Shown one piece after another: positions 7,749 through 16,256 of a stretch of 64,000 nucleotides of DNA (position 1 is its first letter; every line of letters begins with the position of its first letter). A program made the translations under genes and the position numbers. The stretch spans positions 310,001 to 374,000 of the forward strand of contig NZ_NETK01000002.1 of NCBI RefSeq assembly GCF_002343915.1, written 5' to 3'. The notes under the pieces were generated by a model. That model saw nothing but the letters and a program-made list of their open reading frames with translations. It was not told where the DNA came from and did not search any database. The DNA is from Nannocystis exedens (lineage in GTDB: Bacteria; Myxococcota_A; Polyangia; Nannocystales; Nannocystaceae).

Positions 7749-9100
7749 TGGCCAACCGCAAGGACGAAGCCCGCCTCAACTTGATCGTCGGCCTGTTCGT
7801 GATCGGCCTCGGCGCCGTCGGTGTGCTGTCGATCTTCATCATCGGTCAGGGCAAGGGCACCTGGAAGGAGAAGGGCCTCATCTACGCCGACTTCCGCCAG
7901 GTCTCGGGCCTCAAGAAGGGCAGTCCGGTCCAGCTCGAGGGCATCGAGATCGGGGTCGTGCAGGACCGCGAGTTCGTCGAGCTCGAGTACCCGTGCAACC
8001 CGCTGACCGAGGACCGCGGCCGGTTCGGCCAGGAGCGCACCGACGACTGCGACCGCACCATGTTCTGCGCGCCCGAGGGCAAGTGCGCCGAGCTCGAGGC
8101 GTACTCCTTCAACAAGGACCTCCACCCGCCGTGCGAGGAGGACTCGCAGTGCCGCGAGGACGAGGTGTGCGTCACGCAGGAGTTCCGCCGCCGCTACCGC
8201 CGCGTCTCGTGGACCGGCAACACGGGCGTGTGCGACGGCTTCACGACCGACCACAAGCGCATCCGCGTGACCCTCAGCGTGTTCGCCGACAGCCTGCAGC
8301 ACATCCGCGAGGATAGCCGCGCCACGGTGTCGCAGAACGGCCTGCTCGGCGACCAGCTGGTCCAGATCTCGGTCGGCCGCGGCGCGCCGATCCCCTCGGG
8401 CGGCCGGATCCAGACCACCCCGTCGCTCATCGAGGAGCTCGACAACGTCAAGGAGCGCGTCGACGGCGTGTTCGGCAAGGTCGAAGAGACGATCGGCGGC
8501 ATCGCCGAGCTGGCCTCGGCGATGGGCGACGAGAAGACGATTCGCAACGTCCAGGGCCTGCTCGCCAACGTCAACGAGGTGTCGCGCCAGATCGCCGAGG
8601 GCAAGGGCCTGGTCGGCGCGCTGCTCAACGACGACCAGTACGTGCGTGACTTCGGGGCGACGCTCCGCAGCGTCCGCGACACCGCGCAGAACCTCAACGG
8701 CTTCGTCGCCAAGGCCAAGAGCAGCATGACGAAGATCGACGACAACCTGCAGCCGCTGGTCGACGACGGCCGCAAGGTGATGTCCGACGTCTCGACGGTC
8801 ATCAAGGACCTCAAGGACCCGAACAACCGCAGCCTGCTCGCCAAGGTCGTCTACGACCCGAAGGGCGAGATGGTGAAGGACCTCGAGGAGACGCTCGACA
8901 ACGTCAGCAAGGTCGTCTCCACCATCGAGAAGGGCGACGGCACGCTCGGCAAGCTGCTCAAGGACCCCAAGGCGTACGACGACCTGGTCAAGATCCTCGG
9001 CAACATCGAGCGCAACAACACCATCAAGAAGCTGGTCCGCTTCGTCGTCGAGAAGGACGAGGCCGCCAGCTCCGCGGCGCCCACCGCCAAGCCCAAGTGA
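7748..9100 (+). CDS. mlaD: MlaD/MCE-domain lipid transport protein with a Cys-rich insertion
   Basis: A 450-residue MCE protein. It has one N-terminal membrane helix (LNLIVGLFVIGLGAVGVLSI) and an MCE domain starting at KGLIYADFRQVSGLKKGSPV and closing with VSQNGLLGDQLVQISVG. A long helical, coiled-coil-like periplasmic tail follows, with recurring SKVVSTIEKGDGTLGKLL-type segments. It would form the substrate-binding ring of the transporter. Unusually, the MCE barrel is interrupted at about residues 82-168 by an insertion with eight cysteines (83, 101, 107, 113, 129, 135, 141, 162). The insertion resembles the Cys-rich modules of the lipoproteins of this organism. Confidence 0.94.
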   Translation: MANRKDEARLNLIVGLFVIGLGAVGVLSIFIIGQGKGTWKEKGLIYADFRQVSGLKKGSPVQLEGIEIGVVQDREFVELEYPCNPLTEDRGRFGQERTDDCDRTMFCAPEGKCAELEAYSFNKDLHPPCEEDSQCREDEVCVTQEFRRRYRRVSWTGNTGVCDGFTTDHKRIRVTLSVFADSLQHIREDSRATVSQNGLLGDQLVQISVGRGAPIPSGGRIQTTPSLIEELDNVKERVDGVFGKVEETIGGIAELASAMGDEKTIRNVQGLLANVNEVSRQIAEGKGLVGALLNDDQYVRDFGATLRSVRDTAQNLNGFVAKAKSSMTKIDDNLQPLVDDGRKVMSDVSTVIKDLKDPNNRSLLAKVVYDPKGEMVKDLEETLDNVSKVVSTIEKGDGTLGKLLKDPKAYDDLVKILGNIERNNTIKKLVRFVVEKDEAASSAAPTAKPK

Positions 9101-9240
9101 AGGCCGCAGGCCGGGGCCTCCGCGGCGCGTCCGCGTGCGGGACGCCTCCAGGCCATGTCGCGGCAAGCCCAGGTGAGGGCTCGCTCCCGCGGGCTCCTCC
9201 GGTGCGCTCGCGTGGGGGTGGCCTTCAGGCCATGTCGCGG

Positions 9241-10188
9241 TCATGTCCGTGAGGACATCGAGGGCGCGACGGTGTGGTCGATGAAGCCGGCGATCTCGTC
9301 GGCGATCTCGAGCGGAAATTCGGCCGGCAGCGCGTGCGTGGCGGCGGGGTAGACCTTCCACTGCGCGCGGGGGATCTGGGCCACCAGGGCCCGCATCGTC
9401 GCCAGCGGCACGAAGTTGTCGCGCGCCCCGGCGACGACCAGCGTGGGCACGGTGATGGTCGGCAGGACGTCGGCGGCGCTGTGGCGTTGGGCCTCGTCGA
9501 CGACCGCGAGGAACAGCTCGGGGTTCATCGCCGCGATGCCGCGCATGTACAGCTCGAGATCGGCGACCTCGATGCGCTCGGCGTTCACCTGCCCGCTGCG
9601 CAGGCTGAGCTCGCGCGAGAGCGGGGAGGGCAGCCACTTGCGCCACGTACGGGTGGTGACGTCGCGGGCGATCTTGGTGGCCGCGAGGGCGAGCGGCAGC
9701 AGGCGGCGGAAGTTCTGCGTGCCCTGGAAGCTGTCGAGCACGCGGCCGCTGGGCCCGGCCAGCGAGAGCAAGCCGGCCACGCGTTCGCGGTGCCGGCGGT
9801 ACAGCTCCAGCGCGACGGGGAAGCCCATGGAAAAGCCGACCGCGACCACCGGGCCGATGCCGAGGTGCTCGCACGCCGCCGCGGCGTCGTCGGCCAGCGT
9901 CGGAATGCTGAGCCGCCACGGCCGCGGCGGGTCGGGGGACTGTCCGTGTCCGCGATAGTGCATGAGCACAACGCGCCGCTGCTCGCTGAGCAGCGGCACG
10001 ATGCGTTCGAAGGCCCATCCTGCGCAGCCGAGGCCGTCGAGGATCAGGATCGCGGGTGGGGGGGCGTCCTTGGGGCCGCTGACGAACAGGCGGATCGAGG
10101 CACCGTCGTCGCGCCGGAGGCGAAGCGCGAGCGGCCCGGCCGCCAGGGGGTCGGGAGAGCGATTACTCGTTCCGCCCGCGCTCGTCAT
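9241..10188 (-). CDS. Alpha/beta hydrolase
   Basis: An alpha/beta-hydrolase-fold enzyme of about 315 residues, probably cytoplasmic. The oxyanion region ILDGLGCAG, YRGHGQS, the nucleophile elbow GFSMG (Ser), the acid in VAGARDNFVP and the His in ATHALP are all in canonical order. The substrate cannot be inferred; relatives include haloalkane dehalogenase-like, esterase and lactonase enzymes. Two in-frame ATGs (10200, 10188) overlap the upstream RHH-like gene by 26-38 bp, suggesting coupled translation. The 3' end, including the stop, overlaps a copy of the dispersed GGTCATGTCC/GGACAT element. Confidence 0.88.
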   Translation of the reverse strand: MTSAGGTSNRSPDPLAAGPLALRLRRDDGASIRLFVSGPKDAPPPAILILDGLGCAGWAFERIVPLLSEQRRVVLMHYRGHGQSPDPPRPWRLSIPTLADDAAAACEHLGIGPVVAVGFSMGFPVALELYRRHRERVAGLLSLAGPSGRVLDSFQGTQNFRRLLPLALAATKIARDVTTRTWRKWLPSPLSRELSLRSGQVNAERIEVADLELYMRGIAAMNPELFLAVVDEAQRHSAADVLPTITVPTLVVAGARDNFVPLATMRALVAQIPRAQWKVYPAATHALPAEFPLEIADEIAGFIDHTVAPSMSSRT

Positions 10189-10372
10189 CCGGGGCGTCAT
10201 CCGCGAGCTCGTTGACGCTGGGGTACTTCATGATGTCCTTGCGCGCGATCTTCCAGGCCTTCTGGACGATCCACGAAAGCGAGCGGTCCTGGCGGTTAGC
10301 CTCCTCCTGGATCTCCTTTAGCATCTGTTCGGGGAAATAGAGCGACTGCTTGCGCTTGTCCGAGCTAGCCAT
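10163..10372 (-). CDS. Small RHH-like DNA-binding protein (TIGR04563-like)
   Basis: A 69-residue protein whose core (KRKQSLYFPEQMLKEIQEEA followed by NRQDRSLSWIVQKAWKIA) has the beta-strand then two-helix pattern of ribbon-helix-helix proteins. From memory it matches a small family expanded in myxobacteria (TIGR04563-like); this was not checked against a database. The KQSLYFP strand would contact DNA and the helices would dimerise. It is the first gene of a two-gene unit with the hydrolase and is divergent from the TetR gene 56 bp away. It could regulate both promoters. Confidence 0.82.
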   Translation of the reverse strand: MASSDKRKQSLYFPEQMLKEIQEEANRQDRSLSWIVQKAWKIARKDIMKYPSVNELADDAPDDERGRNE

Positions 10373-10428
10373 GCCGATGTGGTCTCCGCTGGTGAAAATC
10401 GCGGAATTTAGGGTAGGCTTCGCGGCGT

Positions 10429-11343
10429 TTGGCTGTCAACCGCGAGCATGACGCCGACCACGGCGCGCCGGGGCTGGAAGAGGGGACAGGAACAGGCGGA
10501 CAGGGCGCTCTCGCCGCCGGTGATCCGCGCGATTTCGGCCGCCTGCGGCCGGTCTCCGGGCGACCGGACTCAGCCGGGGACGAAGCGGCCACAAGCGAGG
10601 CCGAAGCCGGTACGGACGGCCGTTCTGCGCGTGCGCAGGCGCGGCGGGAGCAGCGTCGCGGGCTCATCCTGGCGGCCGCTACCCAGGTGTTCAAAGAGAA
10701 GGGCTACCACGCGACGTCGGTCGGCGACATCATCGACGCCGCCCGGATCGCGCGCGGCACCTTCTATCTCTACTTCACCAGCAAGCGTGAGATCTTCGCC
10801 GCTCTCTCGGCGGGGTTTTTGGCGGTCATTCGCGGCAGCGTCCGCAAGATCTCGCTCGACCCGGCGGAGGGTGAACCGCTGGCCCAGATGCGGGCCAACT
10901 TTCGCCGTGTGATCCACACCGTGCTGCAGCACGAAGATCTCGCGACGATCGTGCTCCGCGACGACGCGCTCGATGCCGAGGCGCGGGCGCAGCTCGACCT
11001 CTTCTACGAGCAGGTGATTGGTCTGATCGGACAGGCGGTCCGCGTCGGTCATCGCCTCGGAATCGCACGCGAGTGCGACGAGACGATCATCGCCGTCAGC
11101 GCTCTCGGTGCGCTGAAAGAGATCCTCACGCGCATGCTCGCGGGTCGGCGCGCGACCTCGACCGCGCTGCCTGCGCTGGCGAGCGAAGCGAGCGAGCCCC
11201 CGACCTCGACCGAAGCGAGCGAGCCAGGCGAACTCGGTGTCGCTTCTGCGGCGCCGCCCACGCCCTTCGCCGATCCGGATCGGCTCGCTGACGAACTCCT
11301 TCGCTTCTTTGTCCGCGGGGTGTTTACCCAGGACACTCGCTAA
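10429..11343 (+). CDS. TetR/AcrR family transcriptional regulator
   Basis: A one-component repressor-type regulator. The HTH is clear at about residues 78-125: GLILAAATQVFKEKGYHATS, then GDIIDAARIARGTFYLYFTS and KREIF. The C-terminal ligand domain follows (HTVLQHEDLATIVLRDD). The protein is unusually long at about 304 residues, with a low-complexity N-terminal extension of 70 residues. A Ser/Glu/Pro linker (EASEPPTSTEASEPGE) also lies before the last helix. The TTG start at 10429 lies 10 nt after a TAGGCT -10-like hexamer at 10413-10418, which favours it, but a downstream start near the HTH is possible. Confidence 0.88.
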   Translation: MAVNREHDADHGAPGLEEGTGTGGQGALAAGDPRDFGRLRPVSGRPDSAGDEAATSEAEAGTDGRSARAQARREQRRGLILAAATQVFKEKGYHATSVGDIIDAARIARGTFYLYFTSKREIFAALSAGFLAVIRGSVRKISLDPAEGEPLAQMRANFRRVIHTVLQHEDLATIVLRDDALDAEARAQLDLFYEQVIGLIGQAVRVGHRLGIARECDETIIAVSALGALKEILTRMLAGRRATSTALPALASEASEPPTSTEASEPGELGVASAAPPTPFADPDRLADELLRFFVRGVFTQDTR

Positions 11344-11459
11344 GCTACCCTGCCGCCCCATTCTCGAGGTCCGCCCTGGACAACCCGCGAGCCCGGGCGC
11401 CACACTGGCTCACCGGGGATCTCCAAGGTGCGCACCCCCGAGAGGACGGAGTCGTCACG

Positions 11460-11834
11460 ATGGCCTTGACGAAAGCCCAGAACGAGAAGTTCCGCGCGAT
11501 GCTCATCGAGCGGAGGAACGCCCTCATCAGTCAGGCACAGCGTACGCTCGAGAGCGACATGGTGCTGTCGCCCGACGATCGCTTCGACGAGGTCGACCAG
11601 GCGTCCAGCGAGTACATGCAGGCGTTCAGCTTCCGCCTGCGCGGCCGCGAGAAGTTCTTGATGGAGAAGATCGACCTCGCGCTCCGCAAGATCGACCAGA
11701 ACACCTACGGCACCTGCGAGGAGTGCGAGGAGCCGATCTCGCTCAAGCGCCTGCAAGCACGGCCGGAGACGCCGCTGTGCATTCAGTGTAAAGAGGCGCA
11801 GGAGAAGGAAGAGGCGGTCTACGCCGAAGAGTGA
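11460..11834 (+). CDS. TraR/DksA-family zinc-finger protein
   Basis: A 124-residue DksA-type protein that would insert its coiled coil into the RNA polymerase secondary channel and, with ppGpp, modulate transcription initiation. The N-terminal coiled coil carries the acidic tip DEVDQAS (D43, D46, A48, matching the DxxDxA of DksA). A four-Cys zinc finger follows, C86-x2-C89 and C107-x2-C110, with the RLQARPET segment between. Length and layout fit DksA. It lies 9 bp upstream of lgt on the same strand, probably in one transcript. Confidence 0.93.
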   Translation: MALTKAQNEKFRAMLIERRNALISQAQRTLESDMVLSPDDRFDEVDQASSEYMQAFSFRLRGREKFLMEKIDLALRKIDQNTYGTCEECEEPISLKRLQARPETPLCIQCKEAQEKEEAVYAEE

Positions 11835-11843
11835 TCCGCGACG

Positions 11844-12719
11844 ATGGCGCCCGAGCTGTTCACCCTCCCGGGTCTCGGGTGGGCCATCACACCGTACGGG
11901 CTCGCGGTCGCCGTCGCGCTGGTGACGGCCTGGCTCGTCTCGCTGCTGCTGGCCCGCCGCGACAAGCTGCCGACCGAGGTCCTCGGCACGGTGTTTGTGC
12001 TGTCGGCGATCGCCGGGCTGCTGGCGGCCCGCGCCAGCTACCTGCTGCAGCAGGGCCAGGCGCTCGAGCTGGCGCACCTGCGCTCGCTGCCGGCCGGCGG
12101 CCTGGCGGTGTTCGGCGGGCTGTTCGCGGCGCTGGCGGTGGCGGCGATCGGGTGCCGCCGCTTCCGCGTGCCGACGCTGGCCTGGCTCGACTGCTGGGCC
12201 CCGGCGGTCGCGCTCGGCGGGTTGATCGAGCGCGTCGGGGCGTTCTTCGCCGGCGCCGACTTCGGCATGTACGTGGGGCCAGGTGACTTCGGACATGTCC
12301 TCGGGGTCACGTATCCGGCCGGCTCGCCGGCGTTCCTGCTCCACACCGCGGCGTTCCCCGGGCTGCCCGGCTTGAGCGAGACGTCGTCGGCGCCGGTGCA
12401 TCCGGTCCAGCTCTATCTCGCGGCGACCTGCGCGGTGGCGGTCATCGTCGGCCTGGCGGTGCGCCGGCTCCGGCGGTTCTCGGGCCAGACGGCCCTCGCG
12501 GTCGCGGCGGTGTTCCTGCTCGGGCGTGCGGTGGTGTTCGAGCCGCTGCGCTTCGACGCGTCGCCGCTGACGCTCGGGCCGCTGCGGCTGCAGCAGGTGT
12601 CGGGCCTCGGGCTGCTGCTCGCGGCCGCGGTGGCGTGGTGGATGCTGTCCGCCCGCGCGACGGCGCAGCCGAACGTGGCGCGCCAGTGGGAGGGTGGCCC
12701 GTGGACGCCGCGAACGTGA
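11844..12719 (+). CDS. lgt: Prolipoprotein diacylglyceryl transferase, divergent
   Basis: A polytopic membrane enzyme that transfers diacylglycerol to the lipobox Cys of prolipoproteins, which is relevant here because the window encodes many. Family marks are the periplasmic start PGLGWAITPYGLAVAVA, GGLAVFGGLFAA, the IERVGAFFAGADFG signature (cf. GRIGNFxxGxxxG) and HPVQLYLA. The essential His of the HGG motif in the E. coli enzyme is Phe here (VFGG), and the Asn of the RIGNF motif is absent, so it is a divergent member. A 14-bp-phased GGACATGTCC repeat lies inside the gene at 12264-12315, just after the signature. Confidence 0.88.
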   Translation: MAPELFTLPGLGWAITPYGLAVAVALVTAWLVSLLLARRDKLPTEVLGTVFVLSAIAGLLAARASYLLQQGQALELAHLRSLPAGGLAVFGGLFAALAVAAIGCRRFRVPTLAWLDCWAPAVALGGLIERVGAFFAGADFGMYVGPGDFGHVLGVTYPAGSPAFLLHTAAFPGLPGLSETSSAPVHPVQLYLAATCAVAVIVGLAVRRLRRFSGQTALAVAAVFLLGRAVVFEPLRFDASPLTLGPLRLQQVSGLGLLLAAAVAWWMLSARATAQPNVARQWEGGPWTPRT

Positions 12720-13366
12720 CGCGCCCGGCGATCCCGGTGGTGGTGATCCACGGGGCCCTGCGCTCGCGCGTGGGCCTGTGGCCGGTGGTCCGCTACCTGC
12801 GCAACCGCGGCTTCCAGGCGGCGGCCTTCGGCTACGCGACCCGCAGCGACAGCCTCGAGCGCCACGCGGAGCGGCTCGAGCAGTTCATCGCCACCTGGCT
12901 CGAAGGCCAGAAGGTGCCGATGCTCGGGATCTTGACCCACAGCATGGGCGGGCTGGTCGCGCGGGCCTATCTCGCGCGCCCCGGCGCGGCCGAGCAGGCG
13001 CTCCGCCAGCGGGTGGCCATGCTGGCGCCGCCGAACCAGGGCGCGGCGCTGGCCGCCCGCTTCCGCGGGTTCAAGCCGTTCCGCTGGCTGTACGGCGCCG
13101 CGGCCGAGGTGCTGCAACCCGATCACGCGGCCATGCTGCCGCCGCCGCCCGCGAGCGCGCAGGTGCTGATCCTCGCCGGCGGCAAGCGCAAGGGCGAGCG
13201 CGGCTACTCGCGCTGGATCACCGGCAACAACGACGGGCTGGTCGGCGTCGCCGAGACCGCCTTGCCGGGGATCGATCCGGAGCTGGTCGGCGGGGCCCAC
13301 AGCGTGCTGCAGTGGCGCCCGGCGGTGCTGGCCCGCGCGGCGGCGTTCCTGGCCGCGAGCGAGTGA
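12701..13366 (+). CDS. Lipase/esterase-like alpha/beta hydrolase
   Basis: A 221-residue alpha/beta hydrolase of the triacylglycerol lipase/PGAP1-like type. It has VVVIHGALRS (oxyanion), LTHSMGGLVAR (nucleophile Ser in HSMGG), LAPPNQGAALA (the typical lipase APPNxG segment) and GNNDGLVGV (acid region), with a terminal His in GGAHSVLQW. No signal peptide is seen. GTG 12701 is preceded by GGAGGG and overlaps the 3' end of lgt by 19 bp, implying cotranslation. The substrate is probably an acyl ester, but nothing more specific is visible. Confidence 0.87.
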   Translation: MDAANVTRPAIPVVVIHGALRSRVGLWPVVRYLRNRGFQAAAFGYATRSDSLERHAERLEQFIATWLEGQKVPMLGILTHSMGGLVARAYLARPGAAEQALRQRVAMLAPPNQGAALAARFRGFKPFRWLYGAAAEVLQPDHAAMLPPPPASAQVLILAGGKRKGERGYSRWITGNNDGLVGVAETALPGIDPELVGGAHSVLQWRPAVLARAAAFLAASE

Positions 13367-13625
13367 GCGGCGCGCTGGCGTCGATCGGTCGACGGATCGC
13401 TTCTCAGGCGTGAGGGCGAGGCCCGGACGACGGCGTTGCGATCGAGTGGGGCGAGCGCCGGCGGTCGGTCATCGGAGTCGCCGCCGCCGACCACGCGGGA
13501 ATGACCGCTCAATTCACGCGGCCCCGGTGACTCTCGCCGTCCCGGCGAGGACGGCCGAGCCCGCCGCGAGCGCAGGTTCCGGGGCGCCGCGTCGCTGCAG
13601 ATATGTGCCCATGGCGCGGGCCGAG

Positions 13626-13681
13626 TCACGTGTCGGTCAGGACAGGCCGAGGAGGACATGTCCTCTCGGGCATGTACTTCG
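13626..13681. repeat. Four- to five-unit 14-bp-phased GGACATGTCC array
   Basis: Successive 10-mers with 4-bp spacers: TCACGTGTCG (13626), GGACAGGCCG (13640), GGACATGTCC (13654) and GGGCATGTAC (13668). It lies in the 329-bp gene-free gap between the convergent lipase (ends 13366) and lipoprotein (ends 13696) genes. No gene was recognised in 13367-13695. The array may act as a bidirectional terminator or a protein-binding site. Confidence 0.75.
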
Positions 13682-13695
13682 TGCTCCGTGGCGCC

Positions 13696-14721
13696 TCACA
13701 TCGGCAGGGGCGGGGCGCAGGTCGAGACGCCGGCGCCGACGATCCGGATCGGCGCCTGGGTGAGCAGCGTGAGCGCCTGATCGCTGTCGTCGCTGTTGTC
13801 GAAGTCGAGGTGCCAGACCTCGCTGTTGGTGACGAAGTCGCCGGTGGAGGTGAAGAGGTAGAAGTCGCCGCCCCACCAGGCGAAGGCGAACGCGTTGTCG
13901 CTCTTCAGGCCGGGCAGGGGCAACACGTCGATGACGTCGCCGGTGTTCTTGTCGTACTCGGTGAGGATCGCCGGCGCCGAGCCCTGGAAGGCGAACAGCC
14001 GCCCGGTGCCGGTGCCGGTCAGCTCGCCCCAGGCATAATCGATGCCGGCGATCGTCGACAGCTCGAGGGTCTGCGGATCGATGACGCCGAGGGCTCCGAC
14101 GTCCGGGCCCTGCAGGTCGGGCGAGATGCCGGAGTGGGCGTAGAGCTTGTCGCACGGGTCGTTCAAGCTGTTGGCGACGAAGGCCATGCCGAACTGCGGG
14201 AACATCGGGTTGCCGGGGACGAACCCCGGATCCTTGCACTCCACCGGGTCGCTGGCGTCGTTGAGGTCGACGGTGTAGAGATCGCCGTCCCAGTATTGAA
14301 TCCACGCGCGACCCTTGCGGCTGACGCCCATCGAATAGGTGTCGACCATGCCGCCGCAGTGGATGTCGGCGATGAAGGCGAACGAGCCCGACTTCGGATC
14401 GAAGCTCCACAGCGAGCCGACGTCGGACAGGACGTACACGAGCTCGGTCCCCTCGGCGCACGGACAGCCGGCCTCGGGCTCGTTGTCGGCGCCCGTCATC
14501 TCGATGCCGGTGGTCGTCGGCTGATCGCCGCTCTCCCATCCGCCGTCACCGCCGGGCCCGCCCGCGGTGGCGCCGTCGGTCGCGGAGACGAAGCCGTTCA
14601 CGTCGTTGCCGTCGTCATCGTCGTCGCCGTCGGTTTCTCCGTCGCCGAACAGGTCGCCGATGGGGCAGGCAGGGAGGAGCGAGACCGTGACGAGAAGCCC
14701 GAGGAGGCGGACGCTGCGCAT
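13696..14721 (-). CDS. Secreted lipoprotein, propeller-like
   Basis: A lipoprotein of about 341 residues with signal LLGLLVTVSLLPAC, an Asp/Gly/Thr-rich surface linker (roughly residues 25-75) and a C-terminal domain. That domain has repeated strands such as LVYVLSDVGSLWSFDPKSG, GDLYTVDLNDA and LGVIDPQTLELSTIAGIDY. The repeating short strands with Asp-turns suggest a beta-propeller related to a recurrent myxobacterial surface family. ATG 14721 is preferred over GTG 14730. Its function is unknown; outer-membrane or cell-surface display is likely. Confidence 0.85.
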   Translation of the reverse strand: MRSVRLLGLLVTVSLLPACPIGDLFGDGETDGDDDDDGNDVNGFVSATDGATAGGPGGDGGWESGDQPTTTGIEMTGADNEPEAGCPCAEGTELVYVLSDVGSLWSFDPKSGSFAFIADIHCGGMVDTYSMGVSRKGRAWIQYWDGDLYTVDLNDASDPVECKDPGFVPGNPMFPQFGMAFVANSLNDPCDKLYAHSGISPDLQGPDVGALGVIDPQTLELSTIAGIDYAWGELTGTGTGRLFAFQGSAPAILTEYDKNTGDVIDVLPLPGLKSDNAFAFAWWGGDFYLFTSTGDFVTNSEVWHLDFDNSDDSDQALTLLTQAPIRIVGAGVSTCAPPLPM

Positions 14722-14876
14722 GGTCTCCACGATAGCGAAGAACGCCGCGCGGGCCCGTACTCGCCCGCCTGGACCGGTTCCGCGGCGCTTCTCGCCGGCG
14801 GAGGTCCGACCGTAGTCCGACCTCTCCGGAGCGCGAACGGCCGCCGGCCGCAGGGCCGTGATCGCCGACGCGCGCT

Positions 14877-14895
14877 TCTCTGCCGTCGGCAGAGA
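14877..14895. terminator. Perfect 8-bp hairpin TCTCTGCC-GTC-GGCAGAGA
   Basis: A perfect 8-bp stem with a 3-nt loop in the intergenic region upstream of both the lipoprotein gene (minus) and the XRE gene (plus). There is no T-run. It could be an operator for a dimeric regulator or an RNA hairpin in a leader. The rest of 14731-15226 holds no gene that I can support. Confidence 0.35.
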
Positions 14896-15010
14896 TCGGC
14901 TCGAGTCACCGACCCCGAGTCGCGAGCGCGAGCACCACTCGGACCGAACGCCGTCGACGATCGCAGCGCCGCCACCGCCTGTGCCAAGGGCCAGGCGCGG
15001 GACGACGGGC

Positions 15011-15133
15011 GCATGTGACCCATGGCACCTGGCCTTCCCGTTCTGTCACTTGGGGCATGCCTGAAGGTTCTGGTGCGCGATCTGGCCCTTGGAGGCGGTC
15101 CCGAAGGACAGGTCCCTGAGATCCTGTCGCTGG
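15011..15133. repeat. Degenerate 14-bp-phased array upstream of the XRE gene
   Basis: Half-sites ATGTGACC (15013), ACCTGGCC (15027), TTCTGTCA (15041) and GCATGCCT (15055) are 14 bp apart. After a degenerate stretch come GGACAGGTCC (15106) and GATCCTGTCG (15120), again 14 bp apart. The array sits 94 bp upstream of the XRE-family regulator start. Confidence 0.6.
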
Positions 15134-15226
15134 GGCCGGATTCCCCCATGAGTTATCTCCATTGGGTGACTGTTCTAAGCGCCAGGAATCATGTGTCATG
15201 GTCTGACTCTCCCCAATCCACCACAG

Positions 15227-15628
15227 ATGAGCGACGGGACCATGAACGAGAACGAAGTTGCACAAGAGATCGGCAAGCGCATTCGCCAGTGGCGAATGAA
15301 TACGCCGCCGCCGAAGACGCGCCGCAAGCGGCAGAACGAGACGGGCTGGCGGCCGCACATGACGATCGAAGAGCTCGCCAAGGCCACCGGCCTGACGGTC
15401 ACCACCGTCAACAAGCTCGAGCTCGGCTACAAGGCGCCGCGGATCGAGTCGCTGCTGCTGCTCTCGCAGGCTTTCGGGTGTGACGCGAGCGAGCTTCTGC
15501 CCAAGACGAAGCACCGCAACAGCGGCAAGTCCGAGCTGCTCAACGAGCTGGCCGCCGCCGCGGCCCAGCTCGGGGCGAAGCAGCTCCGCGAGCTCATCAA
15601 GCAGGCTCGCGGGATGGAGCCGGGCTGA
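15227..15628 (+). CDS. XRE-family helix-turn-helix regulator
   Basis: A protein of about 133 residues with an N-terminal helix (VAQEIGKRIRQWRMNTPPPK), a basic stretch, then a Cro/C1-type HTH. The HTH reads MTIEELAKATGLTVTTVNKL, then ELGYKAPRIESLLLLSQAFG. The C-terminal part is an Ala/Leu-rich helix that may dimerise. Three ATGs (15191, 15227, 15242) are possible; I chose 15227 because the HTH-bearing reading begins to look conserved there, and 15242 is equally plausible. The gene stands alone between repeat arrays and upstream of a tRNA. The target is unknown. Confidence 0.85.
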   Translation: MSDGTMNENEVAQEIGKRIRQWRMNTPPPKTRRKRQNETGWRPHMTIEELAKATGLTVTTVNKLELGYKAPRIESLLLLSQAFGCDASELLPKTKHRNSGKSELLNELAAAAAQLGAKQLRELIKQARGMEPG

Positions 15629-15765
15629 AACCCGGCGGCAGGCCGCGGTTTCGCCCCGCGGCCGCCGGCCCACCAGCCCGGTTCAGGCTGGCGGGACTCC
15701 GAAGGCTCAACGTGGGGGCTTGCGGTCGGGCGCGAGGTTGGCTATAAGGCGCCTCCACCCGCTGC

Positions 15766-15837
15766 GGGCGCGTAACTCAGCGGTAGAGTGCCACCTTCAC
15801 ACGGTGGAAGCCATAGGTTCGAACCCTATCGCGCCCA
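15766..15837 (+). tRNA. tRNA-Val (anticodon CAC)
   Basis: A complete cloverleaf: acceptor GGGCGCG pairs with CGCGCCC, the D-arm is ACTC-AGCGGTA-GAGT, and the anticodon arm is CCACC-TTCACAC-GGTGG with anticodon CAC. The T-arm ATAGG-TTCGAAC-CCTAT follows, with discriminator A. It reads GUG valine codons, which are abundant here. The 3' CCA is not encoded (ACAA follows), so it must be added enzymatically. The next 830 bp contain only repeats. Confidence 0.97.
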
Positions 15838-15920
15838 CAACTCAATCAGCCCAGTTCATGGCCCGAGAGCCGCCGCAAGGCGGCTCTCGTCGTTTGGTCG
15901 CTTGCGAGCTGCTGCGCCCG

Positions 15921-15965
15921 CTGCGCTGCGCTGCGCTGCGCTGCGCTGCGCTGCGCTGCGCTGCG
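15921..15965. repeat. (CTGCG)9 pentanucleotide microsatellite
   Basis: Nine uninterrupted CTGCG units start 84 bp downstream of the tRNA-Val gene, in non-coding sequence. The tract is a likely slippage hotspot. Frame-dependent readings of it as Ala/Leu/Arg repeats do not belong to any supported gene. Confidence 0.95.
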
Positions 15966-16256
15966 CGCGGCGCCGGTTGCGGCCGACGGAGCTCGCGGGG
16001 TCGAGCGTGGCGCGCGCGTCGCGGATGCTCGCGGGGACTCGTCCCGTGCCAGGGCTCCGGGGGAGCCGCGAAGGCGGGCCCGCCAGGCGCTCGCCGTGGC
16101 GCTTCGGCAGGCGCGTCGAGGATGTTGCTCTGGCCGGTATGCGGCTCTCGCGGACGACAGCCGGCGAACGCGGCGTGAGGGTCGAGGCTGTCTGCTCGAG
16201 GTCGCCCAGGCCGGTCGGGCGACGCCGAGAAGCGGGGAATGCAGAGGCCTGTCCGA

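Noticed and set aside
15921..15965. (CTGCG)9 as part of a coding or phase-variable gene
   Set aside because: No supported gene spans it and a stop-free frame through it is expected from the sequence itself.
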